DNA of 64,000 bases from Reddybacter sp041277045 (GCA_041277045.1 JBGFSY010000001.1:930001-994000), one strand, 5' to 3'; numbered from the stretch's first letter, positions 51,489 to 61,240 are shown. Made by a program: numbers and translations. Notes: generated by a model not told the origin, from the letters alone.

Positions 51489-54239
51489 TTAATGAGCTTC
51501 ATCCCAGTTCTGGCCACTGCCAATATCGACAATTAAAGGGATGGCTGGCTCGGCGGCAGCCTCCATGCGCTGTTTGAGACCTGCGGTAATGTCATCCAGT
51601 TCTTCATCTGGCACCTCCAGTACCAGTTCATCGTGCACCTGCATAATGATTTTTGCCCCGCTGCCCCCACCTTTTTCCAGTAACCATTGGTCCACAGCGA
51701 TCATCGCTTTCTTAATGATGTCAGCGGCAGTTCCCTGCATCGGCGCGTTAATGGCGGTGCGCTCCGCGGCCTGGCGCTGCATGCCGTTGCGGGCATTGAT
51801 CTGTGGCAGGTAGAGGCGGCGGCCATATAAAGTTTCGACGTAGCCCTTCTCGGCGGCGCTAGACTTGATGGTTTCCATATAAGCCTTCACGCCGGGGTAG
51901 CGTTCGAAATAAAGGTCGATGTATTCCTGCGCCTGGTTGCGACCAATATTCAGCTGTCGGCCTAGCCCAAAGGCCGACATGCCGTAGATCAAGCCAAAAT
52001 TGATGGCCTTGGCATTGCGCCGCTGGTCGCTGGTGACATCGGCGAGTTCAACGCCAAATACCTCTGCGGCAGTGGCCTGGTGGACATCGAGGCCGTGGGT
52101 GAAGGCATCCAGCAAGCCTTTGTCACCGGACAGGTGGGCCATAATGCGCAGTTCAATTTGAGAGTAATCCGCCGCTACCAGTGTGTAGCCTTTGGGGGCG
52201 ATAAAGGCTTGGCGAATGCGCCGGCCCTCTTCACTGCGTATGGGGATGTTTTGCAGGTTGGGATCGGAGGACGACAGTCGCCCCGTTGCGGTCACGGCCT
52301 GATGGTAGGAGGTATGAATGCGCCCGGTCTCCGGGTCAATCATGGTGGGTAGTTTGTCGGTATAGGTCGACTTCAGCTTGCTGAGGCTGCGGTGTTCGAG
52401 AATGATCTTCGGCAGTGGGTAGTCGAGGGCGAGCTCGACCAGCACGGCCTCTGCGGTCGATGGCGCGCCCTTGGGGGTTTTCTTCACTACCGGTAAGCCC
52501 AGCTCGGTAAACAGGATTTCGCCCAATTGTTTTGGGGAGGCCAGATTAAAGGCTTTGCCGGCTACCTCGTGAGCTTGCAGCTCGAGTTCGGCGATACGCT
52601 GTCCCAGTTGCTGGCTTTGTTCGTTCAGTTTATGGGCGTCAATCAATGCGCCATTGCGTTCGATCCTCGATAGCACCGGAACCAGTGGGATTTCAATATC
52701 AGTGAGCACACTGGCGAGGCTGGTTTCGTTGCTCAGCCTTGGCCATAAATTTTGATGCAGGCGCAGGGTGATATCGGCATCTTCCGCCGCATAGGGGCCA
52801 GCTTCTTCGATGGCAATTTGATTAAAGGTGAGCTGGCCCTTGCCCTTGCCGGCGATGTCTTCAAAGTGAATGGTACTCTCGCCAAGGTGAGTTAGGGCCA
52901 AGGTATCCATATCGTGGCGCGAGCCGGTGGAATTGAGCACATAGGATTCGAGCATGGTGTCGTAGGCGATGCCGCGCAGCGAAATGTCGTAGCGGGCCAG
53001 CACACTCATATCGTATTTCAGATTTTGTCCGACCTTGGCCAGCGCGGCGTTTTCCAGTAGTGGCTTGAGTTGAGCAAGCACAGCCGCACGGTCGAGCTGG
53101 CTGGGTGCGCCGAGGTAGTCGTGGGCGAAGGGCAGGTAGGCTGCCTCATGAGGTCTGATGGCGAACGATACTCCGACCAACTGTGCCTGCATATAATTCA
53201 GGCTGGTGGTCTCGGTGTCGAAGGCAAAGAGTTCGGCTTGCTCTAAGCCTTGCAGCCAGAGATCGAAATCGGCTTGCGTCAAAATAGTGCTGTAGTGGGT
53301 CTCTGCTTTATCAGCCACGATTGGGGCGACGTTGCCCGCCTCTGTGTTTTGGCTGTCGAGTAAGTCTTCGACCCAGCTTTTAAACTCGGCTTCCTTAAAT
53401 AAGGTGAGCAACTGCGTTTGATCTTCAGGCGTATTGGCGAGCTGATCGGCAGTGACATCCAGCGGCACATCGAGCTTGATGGTGGCGAGGAGTCGCGACA
53501 AATAACCCTGCTCTTTATGCTCGGCGAGTTTCTCCGGCATTTTCTTCGCACCGCGAAACTCAAGGCTGCGCACTTTTTCAAGATCGCTATAAATAGCATC
53601 CATGTCGCCCAAGCCCTGCAAAATGGCCAGCGCGGTCTTTTCGCCAACACCGGGAACACCGGGGATATTGTCGGCTTTGTCGCCGACCAGGGCGAGATAA
53701 TCAATAATCAGCTCAGGCGGCACGCCAAACTTTTCCTCGACGCCCTTGGGGTCGAGCACGGTTGCCGTCATGGTGTTAACCAGCGTGATGTGCTCGTTCA
53801 CCAGTTGCGCCATATCTTTGTCGCCGGTGGAAATAATCACCGGCAGGGCAAGTTCGGTGGCCTGCTGTGCCAGTGTGCCGATGACGTCGTCCGCCTCTAC
53901 GCCAGTAATAATTAATAGCGGAAAACCCATGGCGACGACAATGTCGTGGATCGGTTGAATCTGCTCGCGCAACTCATCGGGCATCGGTGGGCGGTGTGAT
54001 TTGTACTCGGCGTAGAGCTCGTCGCGAAAGGTTTTGCCCTTGGCGTCGAAGACCACGGCGATGGGGCTATCCGGGTAGTCCTTCTGCAGGCGCCGCAGCA
54101 TTGAGGTGACACCCTTTACCGCACCCGTCGACTGACCCTTTGAATTGGTCAGCGGTGGCAGGGCGTGGAAGGCGCGGTATAAATAGGAGGAGCCGTCGAC
54201 GAGGACGAGAGGGGGGGTAACGGGGGCGGGAGTGCTCAT
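51489..54239 (-). CDS. polA: DNA polymerase I
   Basis: PolA fills gaps and removes RNA primers. The 916-residue protein has the 5'-3' exonuclease domain (about 1-290; VDGSSYLYRAFHAL, VEADDVIGTLA, GDKADNIPGVPGVGEKTA). Next is a 3'-5' proofreading domain with the acidic pair in FDTETTSLNYM, so it is probably active, and then the polymerase domain (VAADYSQIELRIMAHLSGD, RRNAKAINFGLIYGMS, MQVHDELVLEVP). It is convergent with engB and divergent from thrB. Confidence 0.98.
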   Translation of the reverse strand: MSTPAPVTPPLVLVDGSSYLYRAFHALPPLTNSKGQSTGAVKGVTSMLRRLQKDYPDSPIAVVFDAKGKTFRDELYAEYKSHRPPMPDELREQIQPIHDIVVAMGFPLLIITGVEADDVIGTLAQQATELALPVIISTGDKDMAQLVNEHITLVNTMTATVLDPKGVEEKFGVPPELIIDYLALVGDKADNIPGVPGVGEKTALAILQGLGDMDAIYSDLEKVRSLEFRGAKKMPEKLAEHKEQGYLSRLLATIKLDVPLDVTADQLANTPEDQTQLLTLFKEAEFKSWVEDLLDSQNTEAGNVAPIVADKAETHYSTILTQADFDLWLQGLEQAELFAFDTETTSLNYMQAQLVGVSFAIRPHEAAYLPFAHDYLGAPSQLDRAAVLAQLKPLLENAALAKVGQNLKYDMSVLARYDISLRGIAYDTMLESYVLNSTGSRHDMDTLALTHLGESTIHFEDIAGKGKGQLTFNQIAIEEAGPYAAEDADITLRLHQNLWPRLSNETSLASVLTDIEIPLVPVLSRIERNGALIDAHKLNEQSQQLGQRIAELELQAHEVAGKAFNLASPKQLGEILFTELGLPVVKKTPKGAPSTAEAVLVELALDYPLPKIILEHRSLSKLKSTYTDKLPTMIDPETGRIHTSYHQAVTATGRLSSSDPNLQNIPIRSEEGRRIRQAFIAPKGYTLVAADYSQIELRIMAHLSGDKGLLDAFTHGLDVHQATAAEVFGVELADVTSDQRRNAKAINFGLIYGMSAFGLGRQLNIGRNQAQEYIDLYFERYPGVKAYMETIKSSAAEKGYVETLYGRRLYLPQINARNGMQRQAAERTAINAPMQGTAADIIKKAMIAVDQWLLEKGGGSGAKIIMQVHDELVLEVPDEELDDITAGLKQRMEAAAEPAIPLIVDIGSGQNWDEAH

Positions 54240-54348
54240 GAGATAGCTTTTATTGATGGCGGTGGCTGAGGCGGGCTAGGATACACTATCTTTATGGGGC
54301 GGCATTGGGGTCGCCTATTTTTACCACTGTGCAGACCGGGGGAGAATA

Positions 54349-55353
54349 ATGGCTGTATTTACCCGTGTTGATCCCGCCGAGTTGCAGTCTCTGCTGACTG
54401 CCCTCGGCCTGGGTCGCTTGCTGTCCACAACGGAGGTTGCGGACGGGGTCGAAAACTCGACCTACTTTATTGAGGTGGCAGCCGCTGAGGCATCTACTGC
54501 TGAGGGGGGCAGTCGGTTTGTCTTGACCCTGCTTGAAGCGGGCAACCGCCAGCAGGCTGAATTTTCTACTGCCCTGGCGCAGCGACTACAGCGGGCGGGG
54601 CTAGCCGTGCCGTACCTGCTCAGCGATACCTCGGGTGTAGCCATTCATCGACTGTCGGGCAAGTCCACATTAATTAGTCAGCGCATTGATGGTGCTCACC
54701 CCCTGCAAGTAACGGCAGCTCATTGCCGGGCAATTGGCACGTTTCTCGGCGCTATGCACTCAGCGGGTGATGGCTTTGCCCTGAGTCATAACAACCTGCA
54801 GGGCTTGCCCTGGGCGAGCGTGACGCTGGATACCTTATTGCGTGAATTGCCGGCTAAAGAGCAATTGCTGGTGGGTGATCAGGCGCTGTTGCAAGAGCAA
54901 ATAGAGCGCTATCGAAAGCTCCGTGAGCAGGGTGCCGAGCTGCCTGTCGGCCCGATTCACGCCGATCTGTTTCGAGATAACACCTTGTTTGAGGGTGAAG
55001 CGCTAAAAGCGGTGATCGATTTTAACAGCGCGTGCACTGACTACCTGCTGCTCGATGTGGCCATCGCCGTGAACGACTGGGCCTGTAACAAGCGCGGCGA
55101 GCTTGATCTCGTGCTGGTTAAAGCCTTGCTCGATGCCTATCAACAACAGAGGCCATTTACTCAGGCCGAGCGCCAAAACTGGCAGGATATGCTGTGCTTT
55201 GCGGCAGCCCTGTTCTGGATGTCGCGTCTGGTGACGCGGCATTTGGATGCTGCTGATTTAACCCGCCGGGAAGATAAAGACCCGAACGAATATCGCCAGA
55301 AGTTGCAGCACCGTTTAATCGGGGTTGTCGCCATTCCGGCGGTGAGTGAATAA
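54349..55353 (+). CDS. thrB: Homoserine kinase (APH-fold type)
   Basis: This kinase phosphorylates homoserine for threonine synthesis. The 334-residue protein is of the choline/aminoglycoside-kinase fold form seen in Pseudomonas, not the GHMP form of E. coli. DGVENSTYFIEV near the N-terminus, and GPIHADLFRDNTLFEG and KAVIDFNSACTDYLLLDVAIAVNDW are the catalytic and metal-binding motifs. The position between polA and znuA also matches Pseudomonas. Confidence 0.93.
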   Translation: MAVFTRVDPAELQSLLTALGLGRLLSTTEVADGVENSTYFIEVAAAEASTAEGGSRFVLTLLEAGNRQQAEFSTALAQRLQRAGLAVPYLLSDTSGVAIHRLSGKSTLISQRIDGAHPLQVTAAHCRAIGTFLGAMHSAGDGFALSHNNLQGLPWASVTLDTLLRELPAKEQLLVGDQALLQEQIERYRKLREQGAELPVGPIHADLFRDNTLFEGEALKAVIDFNSACTDYLLLDVAIAVNDWACNKRGELDLVLVKALLDAYQQQRPFTQAERQNWQDMLCFAAALFWMSRLVTRHLDAADLTRREDKDPNEYRQKLQHRLIGVVAIPAVSE

Positions 55354-55359
55354 AGGCTG

Positions 55360-56238
55360 TTATTTTGGCTCGGGCCTTGTTGGCGCGGATGATAAACAGG
55401 CGGTGATTTTTTTACCGATATCTTCGATGAGTTGAATATAGGCGTTGTTGCCTAGTGGGATGTCGGCCCCCAGCGGATCAATCACCGCAATCTTTGCCTT
55501 CAGCTTGGCAGCGAGTTGTTCAACTCTGTCCTGGTTGTGCCTGGGTTCGGCAATAATACAGTGCACGTCGTTTTGGTTTAACAGTTGATGGAAGTCCCGG
55601 GCGCCGCTGCTAAGCCCCGTATTGGTTTTCAATGCGCCCGACTGATGCAGGTCAAAGGCTTCACCAAAGTGGCCGAAGGCATCGTGGTCAACGATGAAAT
55701 TTGCTTGCTGCATCGGTTTTAGCGCAGTGGTGGTATCGCTGCTCACTTCGCTCAGTTGCTGATTGAAAAGCTGCTGGGCGGCGAGTAAGTGCTCGCGCTG
55801 GCCGGGGTAGTGGGCGGCAAGCCAGTTACCCACTTCGGTGGCGATGACGCGACCATTGTTCGGGTTCATCCAAATATGCGGGTCGCTGCTGACAGCCTGC
55901 CCTTCGGGGCTGGGGCTGAGCCGCTGAATGTCGGGTAGATCTGCGGCGGTAATGACCTTTTCGGGGCGCAGGGCGGTAACGCTTTTACTGAGGAAGCTCT
56001 CTAGATCCGGGCCAACCCAAAGTAATAAGTCGGCCTGGGCAAGCAGTGCCCGGTCAGAAATGCGCAGGGAGTAGTGATGGGGTACTTCGCTGTCGGGCAG
56101 TAATTGTCGCACCTCGACGCTGTCGCCGGCGATGGCCTCAACCAGCATGGTCATGGGGCGAATAGTGGTGACCACGAGGGGTTTTGCCCATGCTTGAGCG
56201 GTAATAAGTAGTACTGATAGAAGGAGTAATCGTTTCAA
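55360..56238 (-). CDS. znuA: Zinc ABC transporter substrate-binding protein ZnuA
   Basis: ZnuA captures zinc in the periplasm and gives it to ZnuB. The 292-residue protein has a signal peptide (LLLLSVLLITAQAWA), metal His in PHHYSLRIS at 53-61, DPHIWMNPNN with His121, and VDHDAFGHFG at 183-192. It lacks the long His-rich loop found in E. coli ZnuA between these sites. It diverges from zur, and the shared 95-base gap carries candidate Zur boxes. The genes znuC and znuB lie beyond zur. Confidence 0.95.
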   Translation of the reverse strand: MKRLLLLSVLLITAQAWAKPLVVTTIRPMTMLVEAIAGDSVEVRQLLPDSEVPHHYSLRISDRALLAQADLLLWVGPDLESFLSKSVTALRPEKVITAADLPDIQRLSPSPEGQAVSSDPHIWMNPNNGRVIATEVGNWLAAHYPGQREHLLAAQQLFNQQLSEVSSDTTTALKPMQQANFIVDHDAFGHFGEAFDLHQSGALKTNTGLSSGARDFHQLLNQNDVHCIIAEPRHNQDRVEQLAAKLKAKIAVIDPLGADIPLGNNAYIQLIEDIGKKITACLSSAPTRPEPK

Positions 56239-56261
56239 GGCAGTGGCTTCGTCTTTTGTTA

Positions 56262-56298
56262 TGTTATAGCATTAGCTAATAAGTGTAATAATATAACA
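56262..56298. promoter_or_regulatory. Candidate Zur box region between znuA and zur
   Basis: TGTAATAATATAACA (56284-56298) closely matches the known gammaproteobacterial Zur core TGTTATA-N-TATAACA with one mismatch in the left arm. A TGTTATA half-site (56262-56268) followed by the palindrome ATTAGCTAAT (56271-56280) lies just to the left. They sit between the divergent znuA and zur starts, so Zur could control both directions. Confidence 0.6.
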
Positions 56299-56333
56299 AT
56301 AATTACACAGGATTTGGAAAGGGCTTCGGCAAA

Positions 56334-56867
56334 ATGATCAGTAATTCTACCACTGCTTATCAACAGCATGACCACCACCGCTGTTTAAAGGCGGCATTGG
56401 CGCAGGCGAAAAACCGCTGCAGTACTCGCAAGGCACGTCTCACCCCCATTCGTGAGTCGGTGCTGCACTTACTGTGGCAGAGTCATCGCCCCCTGGGCGC
56501 CTATAAAATTATCGAGCAACTGTCGGCGGCAAGTGGCAAGCGGGTGCTGCCACCAACGGTGTATCGCGCCCTCGACTTTTTACTGGAGCTGGGCTTGATC
56601 CATCGCCTGGCAACCCTCAATGCCTATATTGGCTGTCCCTTCCCCGATAGCGTGCACAGCGATTATTTTTTGCTCTGTCGTGAGTGCGGCAGTGTTGCCG
56701 AGTGCAGTGCCGAGAGTGTCAATAAAGCCATTGTTTCCACCGCCGAGCGAGCGGGCTTTTTGGTAGAGAGCCAGACAGTTGAAATCCTCGGTCTGTGCAC
56801 ACCCTGTCGTGAAAAGAATCAGCAAGCGCACAGTGATCTGGTTATACAACAAGAGGCGGGCGTGTAA
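56334..56867 (+). CDS. zur: Zinc uptake regulator Zur (Fur family)
   Basis: Zur represses zinc uptake genes when zinc is plentiful. The 177-residue Fur-family protein has an N-terminal winged helix (RESVLHLLWQSHRPLGAYKI, TVYRALDFLLELGLIHRL) and two zinc-binding Cys pairs: CRECGSVAEC and LCTPCREK, which form the structural site. It is divergent from znuA and stands with no intergenic gap before znuC, so the whole locus is likely autoregulated. Confidence 0.95.
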   Translation: MISNSTTAYQQHDHHRCLKAALAQAKNRCSTRKARLTPIRESVLHLLWQSHRPLGAYKIIEQLSAASGKRVLPPTVYRALDFLLELGLIHRLATLNAYIGCPFPDSVHSDYFLLCRECGSVAECSAESVNKAIVSTAERAGFLVESQTVEILGLCTPCREKNQQAHSDLVIQQEAGV

Positions 56868-57659
56868 ATGACGACGCTGATTGAGTTGCAGGGGGCCGGT
56901 AAATCTTTCGCAAACAGGGCCGTATTGCAGGCGGTTAATTTGAGTTTGGTGCCGGGCCGTATCGTCACCCTGATAGGTCCCAATGGCGCGGGTAAAACCA
57001 CGCTGGTGAAAATTGTCCTCGGTCTGCTGCAGCCCGATACCGGTCGTGTGCAGCGCTCGGTGCAGCTGCGGGTGGGTTATATGCCGCAAAAGCTGCACAT
57101 TGATCCGACCCTGCCGCTTCAGGTTGAACGCTTTTTGCAGTTTGCCAATGGCGATTCGCCAGCGTGTTTAGCGGCACTGGAACGGGTTGGCATTGCCCAT
57201 CTTATTAAACAGCCCGTTAGTGGCCTTTCCGGTGGTGAAATGCAGCGCATGCTGCTGGCGCGGGCGCTGTTGCGTAAACCTAATCTTTTGGTGCTGGACG
57301 AGCCGGTGCAGGGGGTGGATGTCACCGGGCAGGAGGCGCTGTATCAGTTGATCGGCGAGCTGCGTGATGAACTGAATTGCGGAATTTTAATGGTCTCCCA
57401 CGACCTGCATTTGGTGATGGCGGCGACCGATGAGGTGGTGTGTTTGAATCAACACGTTTGCTGTCACGGTACACCGCAGCAGGTCTCGGTTGATCCGGAG
57501 TTTGTCGCCCTGTTTGGCGCTAAAACAGCGCTCTATACCCACCATCATGATCATGAGCACGACCTGCATAGCGGTGTTGTCAATTCGCCTGTTGGCTCAT
57601 CTTGTCATCACGATTCAGTTCAGCCGGGTTCAAAAGAGGGGAGTCAGTCCGATGTATGA
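56868..57659 (+). CDS. znuC: Zinc ABC transporter ATP-binding protein ZnuC
   Basis: ZnuC powers zinc import through ZnuB. The 263-residue ATPase has Walker A GPNGAGKTTLVK, signature LSGGEMQRMLLARALL, Walker B LLVLDEPVQGVD, and the H-loop MVSHDLHLV. The tail holds HHHDHEHDLH and later SSCHHD, a His-rich end that may bind zinc. Its start follows the zur stop directly, and the znuB start overlaps its last codons by 8 bases. Confidence 0.96.
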   Translation: MTTLIELQGAGKSFANRAVLQAVNLSLVPGRIVTLIGPNGAGKTTLVKIVLGLLQPDTGRVQRSVQLRVGYMPQKLHIDPTLPLQVERFLQFANGDSPACLAALERVGIAHLIKQPVSGLSGGEMQRMLLARALLRKPNLLVLDEPVQGVDVTGQEALYQLIGELRDELNCGILMVSHDLHLVMAATDEVVCLNQHVCCHGTPQQVSVDPEFVALFGAKTALYTHHHDHEHDLHSGVVNSPVGSSCHHDSVQPGSKEGSQSDV

Positions 57660-58440
57660 CTTTCTCTATTTAGCCCTGTTGGCGGGTCTCGGTGTGGCCA
57701 TTGTTGCCGGGCCGATGGGCTCGTTGGTGGTGTGGCAGCGCATGGCCTATTTTGGTGACACCCTCGCCCATGGCTCATTACTGGGTATTGCCCTGGGCAT
57801 GTGGTTTTCCTTCAGCAATTCCCTTGCGGTCGTCATCGTCTGTCTGCTGATTGCGGGCGTACTGATCGTCTTTGAGCGGCAGCGCCTGCTGGCGACGGAC
57901 ACGGTGTTGGGCATCCTCTCCCACGGTTCGCTGGCTCTTGGCCTGGTGGCGTTAACGCTGATACCCGGCGCGCGTACCGACATGGAGGCCCTGCTATTTG
58001 GCGACATCCTCACCGTGACGACGGCGGAGGTTGCCGTCGTTTGGTTGATGGCTGTTTGTGTGCTGGCTGCCCTGTGGCGACTCTGGCCATCGCTGCTGGC
58101 CATTACCGTGCACGAAGATTTGGCGCGGGTCGAAGGGGTGCGGGTTGATGTCGTCAAAGCCGTGTTGAAATTGCTATTGGCGCTAGTGGTGGCAGTCTCG
58201 ATGAAAGTGGTCGGCGTATTGCTGATTACCGCGCTGTTGATTATTCCCGCTGCCAGCGCCCGCCACTTCGCCAAAACGCCGGAGCAAATGGCGCTGCTGG
58301 CCAGCGGGGTGGCAATGCTGGCGGTGTGCGCTGGGTTGGCTGCATCGTGGTGGCTCAATACCCCGGTCGGCCCCTCCATTGTGGTCAGCGCCAGCCTCTT
58401 CTTTATGCTGGTGCTACTGGCTCGGGGCCGTCGGGCTTAG
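57652..58440 (+). CDS. znuB: Zinc ABC transporter permease ZnuB
   Basis: ZnuB is the inner-membrane zinc channel. The 262-residue protein has about eight hydrophobic segments and the family N-terminus MYDFLYLALLAGLGVAIVAGP, then AYFGDTLAHGSLLGIALG. I start it at ATG 57652, inside znuC, where GAGGGGAG lies upstream. The frame is open much further back within znuC, but that part is not homologous. It ends 24 bases before the convergent hemL. Confidence 0.95.
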   Translation: MYDFLYLALLAGLGVAIVAGPMGSLVVWQRMAYFGDTLAHGSLLGIALGMWFSFSNSLAVVIVCLLIAGVLIVFERQRLLATDTVLGILSHGSLALGLVALTLIPGARTDMEALLFGDILTVTTAEVAVVWLMAVCVLAALWRLWPSLLAITVHEDLARVEGVRVDVVKAVLKLLLALVVAVSMKVVGVLLITALLIIPAASARHFAKTPEQMALLASGVAMLAVCAGLAASWWLNTPVGPSIVVSASLFFMLVLLARGRRA

Positions 58441-58464
58441 CTACTGGACGTGTTAGCCGTCGTT

Positions 58465-59748
58465 TTAGCCTAGGGTGGCCATGACTTTCTTAGCGCTGGC
58501 CAGGGTCTGCTCGATATCCTGTTCGGTTAACGCCGCCGATATAAAGCCGGCTTCGTAGGCTGCCGGTGCGAGATAGACCCCCTCCGTCAACATGCCGTGG
58601 AAGAAGCGATTAAAGCGCTCGGTATCGCAGGCCATCACCTGCTGGTAGTTACTGACTGTGCTCTCCTCGGTAAAAAACACCCCAAACATAGTGCCGATGT
58701 GATTGGTGGTGAAGGGAATGCCCGCCGCCGCCGCTGCGGCTTTTAAGCCGGCAACCAGTTGTTCGGCCTTGGTGAATAGGGGCGGGTAAAAGCTCTCTTC
58801 ATCGAGCAGTTCGAGAGTGGCGAGACCGGCAGCCATGGCGACCGGATTACCCGACAGTGTGCCCGCCTGATACACCGGTCCGAGGGGGGCGATTTGCTCC
58901 ATAATTTCACGCTTGCCGCCAAAGGCACCGACCGGCATGCCGCCACCGATAACTTTACCCAGCGCAATAAGATCGGCGTCAATACCGTAGTGGCCAATAG
59001 CGCCTTTCGGGCCGACGCGAAAGCCGGTCATGACTTCGTCAATAATCAATACGGTGCCGTGACGGGTGCATTCGCTGCGCAAGGTTTCCAGAAAGCCGGG
59101 CAGGGGGGGGATGCAGCTCATATTACCCGCTACAGGTTCGACGATAAGTGCCGCCACCTGGTCGCCAATTTCGGCAAAGGCTGCCTCTACTGCCGCGCTG
59201 TCATTGTAGGGCAGGGTAATGGTGTGGTCGGCCAGTGCGGCGGGCACGCCGGGTGAGCTGGGCACGCCGAGGGTCAAAGCGCCGGAGCCAGCCTTCACTA
59301 GTAACGAGTCGGAATGGCCGTGGTAGCAACCTTCAAACTTGATGATTTTGTCGCGCCCGGTGAAGCCCCGCGCCAGGCGGATGGCGCTCATGGTGGCCTC
59401 GGTGCCGGAGTTGACCATGCGCACCATGTCGAGGCCCGGTATGTGGTTGCAAAGCTTATCGGCAAGCTGGGTTTCCAGCTCGGTGGGGGCGCCAAAACTC
59501 AGGCCTTTGTCGAGCTGCTGGCGAATACTGTCAAGCACCACCGGGTGGCCGTGGCCGAGAATCATCGGCCCCCAGGACTGCACATAATCGATGTAGCGCT
59601 GGTCATCGGCATCGTAAAGATAGGCGCCTTTGGCGTGATCGAAAAAAACCGGGCTGCCACCCACGGCTTTAAAAGCTCGCACCGGTGAGTTTACGCCGCC
59701 GGGGATGTGGCGTTGGGCATCGATAAATAACTGTTCTGAACGATTCAT
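58465..59748 (-). CDS. hemL: Glutamate-1-semialdehyde 2,1-aminomutase
   Basis: HemL forms 5-aminolevulinate from glutamate-1-semialdehyde, the start of heme synthesis by the C5 pathway. The 427 residues include NSGTEATMSAIRLARGFTGR, KFEGCYHGHSDSLL, LIIDEVMTGFRVG, and the pyridoxal-phosphate Lys in LGKVIGGGMPVGAFGG. With hemF, the window holds two heme-pathway genes, though in separate transcripts. Confidence 0.98.
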   Translation of the reverse strand: MNRSEQLFIDAQRHIPGGVNSPVRAFKAVGGSPVFFDHAKGAYLYDADDQRYIDYVQSWGPMILGHGHPVVLDSIRQQLDKGLSFGAPTELETQLADKLCNHIPGLDMVRMVNSGTEATMSAIRLARGFTGRDKIIKFEGCYHGHSDSLLVKAGSGALTLGVPSSPGVPAALADHTITLPYNDSAAVEAAFAEIGDQVAALIVEPVAGNMSCIPPLPGFLETLRSECTRHGTVLIIDEVMTGFRVGPKGAIGHYGIDADLIALGKVIGGGMPVGAFGGKREIMEQIAPLGPVYQAGTLSGNPVAMAAGLATLELLDEESFYPPLFTKAEQLVAGLKAAAAAAGIPFTTNHIGTMFGVFFTEESTVSNYQQVMACDTERFNRFFHGMLTEGVYLAPAAYEAGFISAALTEQDIEQTLASAKKVMATLG

Positions 59749-59854
59749 AAAAGGCCGTCGGTTTGTGTTGGGGTGGCCGGGCGTTGCCCGAAGACTAGGC
59801 GCGCATTATGGGCTGTTGCGCGCGTTGATAAAAGCGGGCTTGGAGACTGCTGCT

Positions 59855-61219
59855 TTAGCGGGACTGTCCGACCCGCTCTGTCCACGCCCGGTTGATAATG
59901 CGCCAGGCGACAATGGCTGATAGTACGTTGCCGATGGCAAAACCGTAGAACAAACCACTAACACCATAGAGTTGGCCGCCAATATAGGCGATGGGAATGT
60001 TCAGCAGTAACAAGCGTATGAGTGCGGTCAGCAATGCGACTTTGGGCTGCTTAAGTGCGTTGAGCGAGACCATCACCAGTATGGTGACTGCATGAGCACC
60101 GTAGCTGGCCGGCACTATCCACAGGTAATTGCTGATGATGTCGACCACCTCGGGGTTGCCGCTAAAGGCAGAACCAATTGAGCGGCTGAAGAAGGCAATG
60201 ATTAACCACACCACCAGCTGAAAAATAATGGTGAAGCGGATGGCGCCGTACAGTGCCACGCGTGCCCGTTCGGGCTTGCCGGCGCCGATGTTCTGGCCGA
60301 TAAACATTGGCAGGGTCGACGACAGGGCAAAGGCGATGAGCAGGCAGAGGGATTCGATGCGAGTGCTAACCCCAAAACCCGCTACAGCGGTGGTGCCAAA
60401 GCGGGCGACCATGGCGGTGAGTATGGCGGCGGCCAGAGGGGTCATCAGGTTGGCGAAAATTGCCGGGATGGCAATGGTGAGTAGCTCCGACCAGTTGGCG
60501 CGCAGAGCCTGTAGGGTGTTTTTGCTTTTAAGGATCAACTGTTCTTGCACGCTGACTATATACTGGGACATCAGGAAGGTGATTATCCAGGCGATGGAGG
60601 TCGCCAGTGCCGCGCCGCCAATACCCAGCCCGGGCAGTGGCCCAAAACCAAAGATTAGGAGGGGGTCAAGAAAGGCGTTGAGTGAGGCCAACAGGGCCAG
60701 TAAAAAGGCCGATTTGCCAGGGCAGCCGATGGCACGAAGAATGTTATTGCTAGTCAGTGTTAGCAATAACAGGGGAATCACCGGCATCCATAGGGCCATA
60801 AAGCGCAGGGCCTCATCGAGCACCTCGCCGCTGGCACCCAATAAACGTAGCAGGGCTTGCACGCCGATATAGAGGCTAAGTAGTAAGCCAAAACCGATAG
60901 CGGTAATTAAGATGCGGCCATCGGTAATTTGCCGCGCTGCCTGACTAAAGCGATCTTCGCCCAGATAACGCGAAACCAACACCGATGTGGCCATGCCCAG
61001 TCCAAGGCCAATACTGTTAACGCCGAGGGTGATCGGCAATACAAAACCCAGTGCCGCGAGGGGCGCGGTGCCCAGCTGGCCGACAAAGTAGGCGTCGACA
61101 ACACCCACCGCCATTAGCGCAATAATGCCACCAATCATCGGCACCGTAAGGCGGAAAAGGGTGCGGCCGATGGGGTCGTTAACAATGGCCTGGGTGCGCT
61201 GGCTGGCTTTAGTCTTCAA
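59855..61219 (-). CDS. MATE-family multidrug/sodium exporter
   Basis: The 454-residue protein has about twelve transmembrane segments in two halves, the layout of MATE exporters. Near the N-terminus is PMIGGIIALMAVGVVDAYFVGQLG, and VGLGLGMATSVLVSRYLGE follows, with the second-half repeat VAGFGVSTRIESLCLLIAFALSS. Members export drugs or metabolites using sodium or proton gradients. It lies 21 bases after the Amt fusion stop, on the same strand. The substrate is not predictable. Confidence 0.92.
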   Translation of the reverse strand: MKTKASQRTQAIVNDPIGRTLFRLTVPMIGGIIALMAVGVVDAYFVGQLGTAPLAALGFVLPITLGVNSIGLGLGMATSVLVSRYLGEDRFSQAARQITDGRILITAIGFGLLLSLYIGVQALLRLLGASGEVLDEALRFMALWMPVIPLLLLTLTSNNILRAIGCPGKSAFLLALLASLNAFLDPLLIFGFGPLPGLGIGGAALATSIAWIITFLMSQYIVSVQEQLILKSKNTLQALRANWSELLTIAIPAIFANLMTPLAAAILTAMVARFGTTAVAGFGVSTRIESLCLLIAFALSSTLPMFIGQNIGAGKPERARVALYGAIRFTIIFQLVVWLIIAFFSRSIGSAFSGNPEVVDIISNYLWIVPASYGAHAVTILVMVSLNALKQPKVALLTALIRLLLLNIPIAYIGGQLYGVSGLFYGFAIGNVLSAIVAWRIINRAWTERVGQSR

Positions 61220-61240
61220 CGGGAAGTATTAATGCATCTT

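Noticed and set aside
57490..57651. Long upstream extension of znuB inside znuC
   Set aside because: It is an open frame within the znuC coding sequence with no permease-like residues; GAGGGGAG supports 57652.
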